The translations under genes and the position numbers were made by a program. From positions 3,057,700 to 3,121,699 of the forward strand of contig AP014683.1 of the NCBI GenBank assembly GCA_000828975.1: a DNA stretch of 64,000 bases. The letters run 5' to 3'. Positions 7,991-15,964 of this stretch are shown here, piece by piece. Under the pieces are notes generated by a model. The model was not told the DNA's origin. It saw nothing but the letters and a program-made list of their open reading frames with translations, and searched no databases. Numbering within the stretch: position 1 is the stretch's first letter; every line of letters starts with the position of its first letter. The stretch is from Burkholderiales bacterium GJ-E10 (GTDB lineage: Bacteria > Pseudomonadota > Gammaproteobacteria > Burkholderiales > Burkholderiaceae_F).

Positions 7991-8821
7991 ATGATCATGC
8001 CCGCTCCCGACTCCTCTGCGCTCCACTTTCTTTCCGGTTTGCCGCGCTCCGGCTCCACGCTGCTGACCGCGTTGCTGCGCCAGAATCCGCGCTTCCACGC
8101 CGACATCACCAGTCCGCTCTACACGATGGTGACCGCGATGGCGCAGAAGATGAGCGACGAGACGGAGTACGGCACGTTCTTCACCGATGCGCGGCGGCAG
8201 GCCGTCATGCGGGGGCTCTTCGAAAGCTATTACCGCGACGCCGGCGCCGCCGTGGTCTTCGACAACAATCGCGGCTGGTGCGGCATGCTGCCGGCGCTGG
8301 TGCAGCTCTTTCCGCAGACCCGCGTCATCGCCTGCGTGCGCGAAGTGGCCTGGATCGTCGACAGTTTCGAGCGCATCTTGCGCCGCAATCCGTTCCGCCC
8401 GACGGTGTTGACGGGGTTCAAGCTCGATACGACCGTCTACACGCGCGCCAACGGCCTGGCGTCCCCGGGCGGCTCGGTCGGCTTCGCCTACGAAGGCCTG
8501 AAGGAGGCGTTCTACGGCGAGCACGCGGCGCGGCTCATGCTGCTGCAGTACGAAACCCTGACGCGGGAACCCGCCCGCGCGATGGCGGCGGTCTATCGCT
8601 TCCTCGGCGAGCCCGCATTCGAGCACGATTTCGAGCACGTCGAGTTCGAGGCCCCGGCTTTCGACGAGCGGATGGGCGCGCCCGGCATGCACCGCATCAC
8701 CGGGCGCGTGCGCATCAACGAACGGCCGTCGATCCTGCCGCCGGATCTCATCCGCCGCTGCGAAAACGATTCCTTCTGGCGCGATCCCGGCGCCAATCCG
8801 CACGGGGTGCTGATCGTCTGA
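7991..8821 (+). CDS. Sulfotransferase family protein
   Basis: 276 residues. Transfers sulfate from PAPS to a hydroxyl or amine acceptor that cannot be named from sequence. The 5'-phosphosulfate loop is near the N-terminus (FLSGLPRSGSTLLTALL, residues about 12-28); the sequence VIACVREVAWIVDSFERILR matches the 3'-phosphate region, and LLQYETLTREPARAMAAVYRFL follows as usual in the family. No signal peptide. ATG 7991 or 7997 could start it; neither has a clear ribosome binding site. It is convergent with the LuxR-type gene, 17 bases apart. Confidence 0.85.
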   Translation: MIMPAPDSSALHFLSGLPRSGSTLLTALLRQNPRFHADITSPLYTMVTAMAQKMSDETEYGTFFTDARRQAVMRGLFESYYRDAGAAVVFDNNRGWCGMLPALVQLFPQTRVIACVREVAWIVDSFERILRRNPFRPTVLTGFKLDTTVYTRANGLASPGGSVGFAYEGLKEAFYGEHAARLMLLQYETLTREPARAMAAVYRFLGEPAFEHDFEHVEFEAPAFDERMGAPGMHRITGRVRINERPSILPPDLIRRCENDSFWRDPGANPHGVLIV

Positions 8822-8838
8822 CGGGGCGCGCGGCGCGC

Positions 8839-9792
8839 TCATAGTTTCCCGAGGTTGTGCATGACCCGCGCGAACTCGCGCGGCTTGATGCCGCCGATCG
8901 CCCCGGGGATCTGGTTCTTGAATTTGCGGAAGTAGTAGCGGATCGCGTCCACAGTGAGGCCGAGACGGTCGGCGATTTCGTCGTCCGGTTCTCCCAGCAG
9001 CCCGGCCCGCAGCACGTCGGCTTCGCGCGGAGTGAACCGCATCGCGAGCAGCTCGTGGATGTAGGGGCGAACCCGCAGCTCCATCGCGATGGCGATGCGC
9101 TGGGCGGCGTAGAACAGCGCGAACACGCCGCTGTCGGAGGGCGGCGCGGAAAAGAACGCGAAGAGCGCCCCGCGCGAAAGCCCGCCGCGCGCCGGCACGA
9201 CCGCGAGGCTCGTCGTGTCGTCCGCCGCGCTGTTCGCCGCGTTGCGCCGCAGCCAGGTCTTGATGACGTCGGGATGGCGGATTTTCGTGTGGATCCAGGA
9301 GCAATGCTCCTCGATGGTTCCGATCAGCGGGCGCCACTCCTGGCTCGCCCGTAGCAGCAGCGGGTCGCGCTCGGCGATCATGGTCGCATACAGCCGTTGC
9401 AGTTCGGGCGCCATGGTGCCATGCATGCGCGGTGGAAGCGGATCGAGTCCGGTACAGCCGTGATCGACCAGCACGCACAGGCACTGTCGCATCGGCACGA
9501 TCCTGTCCAGCCGTTCGCCCAGTTCCCGATCCAGCAGATCGGGGGCCATGCTTTGCAGCGGCAGCATGAGGTCGTCGATGCGTCGCCGCAGTTCGGAACT
9601 CAGGTGCGATGCCGGGCCGCGCCACGGCTCGGAGCCGGCATCGCACCGCAGCACCGGATGGGCCGGGCGCTCCAGAGCAGGACGTTCGGGGACCAACCGC
9701 GCGGTCCGGCGCGGGTCGGGGCGCGTCGCCTGCGGCACGCGGGAATGCATGGGAACGGGCTCGGCGCACTGTTTGGCAGACCAGGAAACCAC
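8839..9792 (-). CDS. LuxR-type transcriptional regulator
   Basis: 317 residues. A GerE/LuxR helix-turn-helix lies near the C-terminus: FTPREADVLRAGLLGEPDDEIADRLGLTVDAIRYYFRKFK (about residues 253-292, shown in overlapping parts FTPREADVLRAG and IADRLGLTVDAIRYY). The N-terminal 240 residues are predicted sensory; I do not recognise a classic autoinducer-binding signature with confidence. GTG 9792 is supported by AAGGAG seven bases upstream. A tail of about 25 residues follows the HTH. It lies next to, and on the same strand as, the hybrid kinase, so they may act in one pathway. Confidence 0.8.
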   Translation of the reverse strand: MVSWSAKQCAEPVPMHSRVPQATRPDPRRTARLVPERPALERPAHPVLRCDAGSEPWRGPASHLSSELRRRIDDLMLPLQSMAPDLLDRELGERLDRIVPMRQCLCVLVDHGCTGLDPLPPRMHGTMAPELQRLYATMIAERDPLLLRASQEWRPLIGTIEEHCSWIHTKIRHPDVIKTWLRRNAANSAADDTTSLAVVPARGGLSRGALFAFFSAPPSDSGVFALFYAAQRIAIAMELRVRPYIHELLAMRFTPREADVLRAGLLGEPDDEIADRLGLTVDAIRYYFRKFKNQIPGAIGGIKPREFARVMHNLGKL

Positions 9793-9862
9793 GAATCGCT
9801 CCTTCCGTTTTCATATGCCGGATTCGAATGCTGCGAATGACGTTGCAAGGGGTGCCGGTGCG

Positions 9863-11977
9863 CTACGGATCGGTGTCGACGCGGCGCAGGTCGAACTCGA
9901 ATCGCGCGCCGTGCGGCGACTCGTTGTGTGCTCGCAGCGTGCCACCGTGGGCACGGACGATGGCGTTGCAGATCGCCAAGCCGAGACCCAGGCCGCTGCC
10001 GATTTCCTTGGTGGTGAAGAACGGCTCGAACATGCGCGCCATCGCCGTCGGGCTGATGCCCTTGCCGTTGTCCCGCACGGCAATGACGATCCGTTCGTCC
10101 TCGGCCCGCGTTTCGATGCGCACCCAGGCAGCTTGCGCCGCGGCGCCGGAGGCACGTCGGCCCGCGTCGGCGCGGGTTGCGGCGGCGGCGTTGGACAGCA
10201 GGTTGATCAGCACCTGGGTGATTTCCCGCTCGGTGCCGACGACCCGGCACGATCGCGCATGCACCTCCACTCGAAGCTGTGCCAGTTCGTGACGGCAGAA
10301 CCGCAGCGCGGCGTCGATCGCGGCGGTGATGTCGAAGAGCTGCCGCTCCGCAGTGCCTGCGTCGGCGTGGGCGTCGCCGTGGCTGTCGGCGGGCATGTCG
10401 TCATCATGGCGGAACGCGAACACGCGCAGGCCGGCGACGATGTGCCCGATGCGGTCGAGGCCGTCGCGGATCGTCGCCACCAGTTCGGCGGCGCGTTCCG
10501 GCGATTCCCGCGGCGCATCGTGCAGCAAGGCGACGGCCGATTGCATGTACGACACCGGGTTCTGGATCTCGTGCAGAACGCCGGCAGCGAGGACGCCGAT
10601 CGATTTGAGCTTTTCATGCTGGATCAGGGCGGCGCGCACCGATTCGAGTTCGCGATTGGCGGCCTCGAGCCGGGTGTTGAGCGTGCGCAGCGCACGCTCG
10701 GCCATCGCCGCGCGCCCGAGGTTGCCCAGGCGTGCCGAGAGTTCGGCAAACGAGAACGGCTTGGCCAGGAAGTCGTCGATCCCGCTTTGCAGTGCCGCGA
10801 TCCGTTCGGACTCCTCCATGCGCGCGGTGATCAGCACGGCCTTGCACGCGAGGCCTTCGCGCCGCAGGGCACGCACGAGATCCAGACCGTTGATGCCGGG
10901 CAGCATCCAGTCCGTGAGCAGCACGTCCGGAACCTGGGCGCGCGCCTGCGCCAGGCCGTCGGTGCCGCTGGCTGCGGTCGCGACGTCGAACCGGTCCGAC
11001 AGCGCCTGCGCGATCAGCCAGCGCAATTCGGGCTCGTCCTCGACCAGGAGCACCGTGGGGCGCCGCTCGCCGGTTTCGGCCGGCCCCGGAAGGGCGACGC
11101 CCGCGGGCGGTTCGCAGGCAACCCAGTTCGCGACATCGCCGAGGAGGGCCGGAGCCGCGGCGGCGCCGGATGACGCCGGGGCGATCGGCAGCCAGACCGT
11201 GAAGCGCGCGCCTTCGCCGGGCGCGCTGCGCAGTTCGAGACGGCCCGCCATCTCCCGCGTCCACTCGCGAACCAGGGCCAGCCCGATACCCAGGCCATCG
11301 TGACGGCACGAGGGCGGCACGGTCAGGCGGCGAAACGGCTCGAAGACCGCTTCGTGGTGTTCGGGGGCGATGCCGATGCCCTGATCCTCGACGAAAAAGC
11401 CGGCATCGCTCCCGCGCACGCAGGAGCCGATGCGGATCTCCCCGCGCCCCGCGGAAAACTTCACGGCATTGCTGAAGAGGTTGAGGAAGATGCATTCGAG
11501 GCCGCGGACGTCGGCGCGCACGCGGATTCCGTCGGCGTCGAAGGCATCGATCCGCGTTGCCCCGCCCAATCCCGGATGGTGCGCGACGGTGCCCACCATG
11601 CCGCGCAACCACGCGTCGAGCGCCACGTCCTCGATCTGCGGCGGTCGCCGCCGATCGTGGCGGATCCGCTCCAGCAGACCGTCCGAAAGATGAATCAGTC
11701 GCAGGCAGTTCTGCCGCGCGATGCGCACGCATTCGCGCGCCTCCGGCGCGAGCTCCGGCATGCGCGTCAGGCGCTGCAGCGGCCCGTCGACGAGCGTGAG
11801 GGGCGTGCGCAGCTCATGCACCAGATGCAGCAGCGACCACAAGCGCTGCGCGTCCCGCGTTTCGGCGGGAATATTCGCGACTGCCGATTCCGGCAGCAAC
11901 AGGCGCCGCAGATTGTGGAACCATGGTTTGCGCCCGCCCCATCCGGAGGCGTCATCACGGGAGCCCATTGCGCTCAT
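9863..11977 (-). CDS. Hybrid sensor protein: kinase - receiver - kinase
   Basis: 704 residues with no membrane segment, so predicted cytoplasmic. First HisKA/HATPase: HELRTPLTL with His54, N-box NLFSNAVKF near 166, VEDQGIGI and DGLGIGLAL. Receiver at about 308-420 with phospho-Asp356 (TDWMLPGINGLDL) and Lys406. A coiled segment (about 423-455) leads to a second kinase: HEIQNP with His469, N-box NLLSN near 592, DNGKGIS and GSGLGLGLAIC. The second kinase is of the NtrB/ZraS-like soluble type. ATG 11977 is preferred because AAGGA lies 5 bases upstream; it overlaps the divergent receiver gene's start by two bases. Confidence 0.88.
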   Translation of the reverse strand: MSAMGSRDDASGWGGRKPWFHNLRRLLLPESAVANIPAETRDAQRLWSLLHLVHELRTPLTLVDGPLQRLTRMPELAPEARECVRIARQNCLRLIHLSDGLLERIRHDRRRPPQIEDVALDAWLRGMVGTVAHHPGLGGATRIDAFDADGIRVRADVRGLECIFLNLFSNAVKFSAGRGEIRIGSCVRGSDAGFFVEDQGIGIAPEHHEAVFEPFRRLTVPPSCRHDGLGIGLALVREWTREMAGRLELRSAPGEGARFTVWLPIAPASSGAAAAPALLGDVANWVACEPPAGVALPGPAETGERRPTVLLVEDEPELRWLIAQALSDRFDVATAASGTDGLAQARAQVPDVLLTDWMLPGINGLDLVRALRREGLACKAVLITARMEESERIAALQSGIDDFLAKPFSFAELSARLGNLGRAAMAERALRTLNTRLEAANRELESVRAALIQHEKLKSIGVLAAGVLHEIQNPVSYMQSAVALLHDAPRESPERAAELVATIRDGLDRIGHIVAGLRVFAFRHDDDMPADSHGDAHADAGTAERQLFDITAAIDAALRFCRHELAQLRVEVHARSCRVVGTEREITQVLINLLSNAAAATRADAGRRASGAAAQAAWVRIETRAEDERIVIAVRDNGKGISPTAMARMFEPFFTTKEIGSGLGLGLAICNAIVRAHGGTLRAHNESPHGARFEFDLRRVDTDP

Positions 11978-12965
11978 GACGGTCCTTCCCCTGTTCTTTC
12001 CCACGCGGGTCGTGCTCATCGACGATGAGCCGCGAGTCCTGCGCACGACATCCTTGCTGCTCGAACGTCTGGCCGCGGTGGCCCAGGTCCTGTGCTTCGA
12101 GCGCCCCGAGGACGCCCTCGATCATTTCGAGCGCGTGCGCGCGCGGACGGACGGCCGCGATCCGTTTCCGTCCCTCCGCGCGCGCGACGAGTACCGCGAC
12201 GGGCCGGACCGCGAGGGGCCGCGCATCCTGCGCGCGCTCGATCTTTCGTCCTCCAGCCTGCGTGCCGCGCTCGATGCCGCGCTGCGCGATCCGGTCGATT
12301 CCCTGGTCGTATGCGACTACGCGATGCCGCGGATGGACGGCATCGCATTCTTCGAACGCCTCGCCGATCCCCATGTGCGGCGCGTGCTGCTCACCGCGCT
12401 CTGCGACGAGCGATTTGCCGTCCAGGCGTTCAACCGCAACCAGATCCACCAGTTCGTCCACAAGGCGGATCCGTCCGGCCCCGCGGGGCTGGTGGCGCTG
12501 CTTGCCGCACAGCTGCGGGCGTTCTTTCGCGTCCGCACCGCGGCGGCGTGGGCGGCCCTCGCCGCAGGAGCCGGCGGCGAGTTTCTCCGCCATCCCGGTG
12601 TCGGGACATTGCTCGATGAAGTGACGCGCGAATGCGGGGTGCGGGGCTTCGTGTTTCAGCCCGACCCTCCCGGATTTATCCTGCATTGCGGGCCGGGCGA
12701 CTACCGCCTTTTGGCATTGGGTGACGAAGCGAGCCTCGATCGCTGCGCCCGGGTCGTCGAGGAAATCGACGGTCCGGCCGCGCTCGCCCGCGCGCTGCGC
12801 GCCCGCGACGTGATGCCCGTGGGCCGTGGCGGCCGCCCCATCTATGAGGCGGACGCCGATTGGCGCGCCGCCGCCCTCGCGCCGAACCGGCAAAGAGAGC
12901 GCGGCGATGCCATCCTGTTCTGGGTGGTGATCCCGTTGGCGCATGGGTGCGAAGAGGGTCGATGA
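11976..12965 (+). CDS. Receiver-domain protein with internal insertion and no DNA-binding domain
   Basis: 329 residues. N-terminal receiver: VVLIDDEPRVLR (acidic pair Asp16-Asp17), phospho-acceptor Asp114 in CDYAMPRMDG, Thr140 (VLLTALCD) and Lys163 (IHQFVHKADP). About 50 extra residues (roughly 52-105) separate the second strand region from the phospho-Asp strand, so this is not a plain receiver. The C-terminal 160 residues match no output domain I know. It is head to head with the hybrid kinase, its probable partner, and is followed by the TraU-like gene. Confidence 0.78.
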   Translation: MTVLPLFFPTRVVLIDDEPRVLRTTSLLLERLAAVAQVLCFERPEDALDHFERVRARTDGRDPFPSLRARDEYRDGPDREGPRILRALDLSSSSLRAALDAALRDPVDSLVVCDYAMPRMDGIAFFERLADPHVRRVLLTALCDERFAVQAFNRNQIHQFVHKADPSGPAGLVALLAAQLRAFFRVRTAAAWAALAAGAGGEFLRHPGVGTLLDEVTRECGVRGFVFQPDPPGFILHCGPGDYRLLALGDEASLDRCARVVEEIDGPAALARALRARDVMPVGRGGRPIYEADADWRAAALAPNRQRERGDAILFWVVIPLAHGCEEGR

Positions 12966-13110
12966 AGTGGGTCGATGAGCGGCGCGGCCCGCGCACGGGT
13001 CCGCCGGCATGGGGTCCGGGAGCGGAGCCGGAACACTAGGCGAGGTCCGTCGCCCTGCCACTACCGGGTCCGGGAGTCCCGTACCGGACGGATCGGCAAA
13101 CAATGCCGAC

Positions 13111-14106
13111 ATGCCCGCCGCACTTCCGAAATTCCGATTGCGTTCGCTCCTGGCGACGCTGCTGGCCCTCGCCGTCCTTCCGGCGTGGGCTGCGCAATGG
13201 GGCGGGCCCGGCGCCTGGGCCGGCCTGCTCGACCCGGCGGCCGGCTGTGCCGCCCCGCAGGTGATCGGCATCTGCACCTGTGGCGGCGTGCCCTGCGGAG
13301 TCCGCGTCCGGCGCTACGTGCCGGTCGCGATCGTCGAGACCGTGCGCAGCCCGGGAGACTCGCTGATTGGGGCACTGCCGTTCCTGCCGTCGGCGCTGCC
13401 CGGCGTGCTGGGCGCGGCGAGCGGACTCGGCGCCACCGGCAGCTCTTCGCTTTCCACCACCGACAACACCGCCGAGGCGCACGTCTGGACCCTGGCCGAT
13501 CTGCCCATCCCGGGCTTGTCCTGCCTCGCCTGCGGCCCCTCCTCGGCGCTGGTTCCCGCCGCGCCGCCGACGGACGGCGGATCAGCCGCCGCCACGATCT
13601 GCGGTGCCGTCGCCGCGACCGACCAGACGCTCGCTGCCGCGGCCGGCGCACTCGCGGTGCCCGGCATGCCGCGCCTCGTCTACGCGTCCGAACTCGACGC
13701 GGTGAATTGGCGGACGGGGTGTCGCGATGCCGCCCCGGCGCTTGCCGCGCTCGCCACCGGCTCGATGCCGACGGTCGGCGCCTGGGGCGCATTGCTGCCG
13801 CGCCAGATGCGCGCCATCGGCCCGCCGCCGCGGCTGTACTCCGCGCTGACCGGCGTGCGCGCGATGAGCCTGGCGCGCGATCAGCTGGGTGCGTTTCCCT
13901 TTCCGGTCGACACCCAGGGCAAGATGCAGCAGGCGTATCCCGTTGTGAGCGCTTGCTTTCGGGTAGGACGGCTTCCTCTGCCGACCGCCCCTGCGGCCGA
14001 GATGCCCGTCGAGGTCAGTCCGGATGGTCGCTATGCCTGGGTGTACTGGCGCCCGGTGGTCTGCTGCATCGGCGCATCGATGCAGGCGCAATGCCTCCGG
14101 CCTTAG
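13111..14106 (+). CDS. Exported cysteine-rich protein resembling TraU-like ICE proteins
   Basis: 331 residues starting at ATG 13111: basic n-region, hydrophobic segment LRSLLATLLALAVLPAWA and a signal-peptidase site after AWA, so exported. The mature start GCAAPQVIGICTCGGVPCG then VRRYVPVAIVETVR resembles the TIGR03756 family (PFL_4710-type proteins of integrative conjugative elements, distantly TraU-like); this is from memory of the family. At least ten cysteines suggest disulfides. No other conjugation gene is visible. The open frame extends to 13009, but that part looks non-coding. Its stop overlaps the bioC stop on the other strand. Confidence 0.6.
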   Translation: MPAALPKFRLRSLLATLLALAVLPAWAAQWGGPGAWAGLLDPAAGCAAPQVIGICTCGGVPCGVRVRRYVPVAIVETVRSPGDSLIGALPFLPSALPGVLGAASGLGATGSSSLSTTDNTAEAHVWTLADLPIPGLSCLACGPSSALVPAAPPTDGGSAAATICGAVAATDQTLAAAAGALAVPGMPRLVYASELDAVNWRTGCRDAAPALAALATGSMPTVGAWGALLPRQMRAIGPPPRLYSALTGVRAMSLARDQLGAFPFPVDTQGKMQQAYPVVSACFRVGRLPLPTAPAAEMPVEVSPDGRYAWVYWRPVVCCIGASMQAQCLRP

Positions 14107-15023
14107 CGGCGGCGCAGCGGCGGCGGCATGGCGACCGTCGCGACGCCCGGCGTCGCCGACGCGCGCGGTCGCCCCTTCCAGCCATGCCCGATCACGATCT
14201 CGAAGGTGAGCGCGATGCGCCCTTCGCCATCCCGCAGGGCGTCGAGTTCGGCGTGCAGGGCACGCGCCACCCGGCCCGACGGCAGGCCGCGCGCCCGGTC
14301 GGCGCGCGGGTTGGCGCCCAAGGCGCGCACTTCGGTCAGCAGCGCGTTGGCGCCGGGAAAGGTGAGCCGCAGCGTCTCGGACTCCGTCACCGGTGTCTCG
14401 AATCCCGCCGTGACCAGCATGTCGCCGAAATCATGCATGTCGACGTAGGGCATCGGCCGCGCCGCCACCCCGGCGCGCACGCAGGCGGCGCGCAATTCCC
14501 GCAGGGTGTCGGGCCCGTAGGCGCTGAACAGCACGAGGCCGCCCGGCCGCAACACCCGGGATACTTCGGCGATGACCTCGTGCGGCGCCGGGTGCCACGG
14601 CAGCATGAGGTTGGAGAACACCAGATCGATCGACTCGTCGGGCCACGGCAGGCGGCCGGCGTCGGCGCACACCGCCCACGGCGGCGGCCCGGCCCGGCGC
14701 GCCAGCAGTGCGCGCCAGCGCCATGGGCCGGCCGATCCGGCGCCGCCGCTGCGCTCCGGATCCGCCCGCAGCATGGCCTCCGACAGATCCGCGCCGAAGA
14801 CCTGCGCCTCGGGAAACCGGGCCTGGAGCGCGGCGCGACCGCGCCCTGCGCCGCAGCCCAGGTCGAGGATGCGCGCCGGGGCGTGCCGTAGCACCGCCAG
14901 GCGCTCGATCAGACGGTTGCCGGTCTCCCGCACCAGCGCGTCATGGTCGGCGAAGCGCGCGGCGCGTGCGTCGAACTGACGGCGAACGGTCGGGACGAGG
15001 ACCTGGCTGCGGTCGGAGTTCAT
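14103..15023 (-). CDS. bioC: Malonyl-ACP O-methyltransferase BioC-type
   Basis: 306 residues. SAM-dependent methyltransferase that masks malonyl-ACP so that fatty acid enzymes can build pimelate for biotin. Motifs: RILDLGCGAGRGRAAL (SAM loop), FGADLSEAML, SIDLVFSNLMLPW and VLRPGGLVLFSAYGPDTLREL, the last typical of BioC. It starts in an ATGA overlap with the ftsX stop and ends in an overlap with the convergent TraU-like gene. No other bio genes are nearby; it is unusual to see it fused transcriptionally to ftsEX. Confidence 0.88.
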   Translation of the reverse strand: MNSDRSQVLVPTVRRQFDARAARFADHDALVRETGNRLIERLAVLRHAPARILDLGCGAGRGRAALQARFPEAQVFGADLSEAMLRADPERSGGAGSAGPWRWRALLARRAGPPPWAVCADAGRLPWPDESIDLVFSNLMLPWHPAPHEVIAEVSRVLRPGGLVLFSAYGPDTLRELRAACVRAGVAARPMPYVDMHDFGDMLVTAGFETPVTESETLRLTFPGANALLTEVRALGANPRADRARGLPSGRVARALHAELDALRDGEGRIALTFEIVIGHGWKGRPRASATPGVATVAMPPPLRRR

Positions 15024-15964
15024 CGCGCCGGCGCCGCCCGGCGCAGGACGGACCGGGTCGCCAGCGACGCGAGCGCAGCGCCCAGCAGCCCGCCCGCCGG
15101 GCACAGCAGCCATGCGAACGCCAACGGGGCCGGGGCGTCCGTCCATCGCAGGGAATATTCGGTGGCGAGTTCCGCAAAGACCGGGGCGAGCCGGGCGCCC
15201 GCCCACAGCACGATCGCGGCGGCGAGCGCACCGGCCAGCGCCATGCTGATCGCCCCCGCATAGACGTAGGGCCGTCGCAGCGCCGCGGGCTCCATGCCGA
15301 GGATCTGGAATACGCGCAGTTCCTCCGGATCGAGCCGCAACGCCACCCGGGGCCACAGATCGGCGATCAGCGAGAATCCCGCTACCAGCGCTGCAAGCAG
15401 CACCAGGCCCAGCAGCGTTCCGGCGCGTGTGGCGAAGTGCGTCAGCGCATCGAGCTTGCGCGCCGTCCCCGGTTCGTAGGCCACTGCGGTGACGCCTTTC
15501 TGCGCCCGCATCGCCGCGACCGCTTCTTCGATCGCCGCGGGCGTCGCGGTGGGGTCGAAGCGCACGATGAACGCATTGGGCAAGGGATTGGGCTGCAGAT
15601 CGTTCAACCCGCTGTCGGCCAGGCTTTTGCGCGCCACCAACGCCGCGCGCGCGGCGTCGCGGCCGACGAATTCGACCGCCACGACGGGCCCGGCCTGACG
15701 CAGGGCGCCGCGCAGTGTATCGAGGTCGACCAGCCGTTCGTTGCGCGCCGCGAACACGAGCGCGGACGGAACCGCCCAGGCGGGGCGCTCCGGCGGCCAG
15801 GCACGCCATGCCGCCGTGGCGATCAGGATCGCCGCCGCGACGACCATCGCGGTACAGAGTGCCGAAACCGCCAGCGTCAGCGGCTTGCGGAACAGTCCGC
15901 GCAAGGCGAACCGCAATGCCGCGCTGCGGCTCGAACCGATGGGTTGCGCCGGTGCGGCACTCAT
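15020..15964 (-). CDS. ftsX: Cell division ABC permease FtsX
   Basis: 314 residues. Inner-membrane partner of FtsE, controlling septal peptidoglycan hydrolases. An N-terminal membrane helix near 33-52, a periplasmic domain (about 60-165, with NAFIVRFDP), then three C-terminal membrane segments (GTLLGLVLLAALVAGFSLIA; AGAISMALAGALAAAIVLWA; PLAFAWLLCPAGGLLGAALA). Its start overlaps the ftsE stop as ATGA and its own stop overlaps the bioC start in the same way. Size is normal for the family. Confidence 0.9.
   Translation of the reverse strand: MSAAPAQPIGSSRSAALRFALRGLFRKPLTLAVSALCTAMVVAAAILIATAAWRAWPPERPAWAVPSALVFAARNERLVDLDTLRGALRQAGPVVAVEFVGRDAARAALVARKSLADSGLNDLQPNPLPNAFIVRFDPTATPAAIEEAVAAMRAQKGVTAVAYEPGTARKLDALTHFATRAGTLLGLVLLAALVAGFSLIADLWPRVALRLDPEELRVFQILGMEPAALRRPYVYAGAISMALAGALAAAIVLWAGARLAPVFAELATEYSLRWTDAPAPLAFAWLLCPAGGLLGAALASLATRSVLRRAAPAR

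Noticed and set aside
13009-14106. Full conjugative element
   Set aside because: Only one TraU-like gene; no relaxase, coupling protein, VirB4-like ATPase or integrase is visible.
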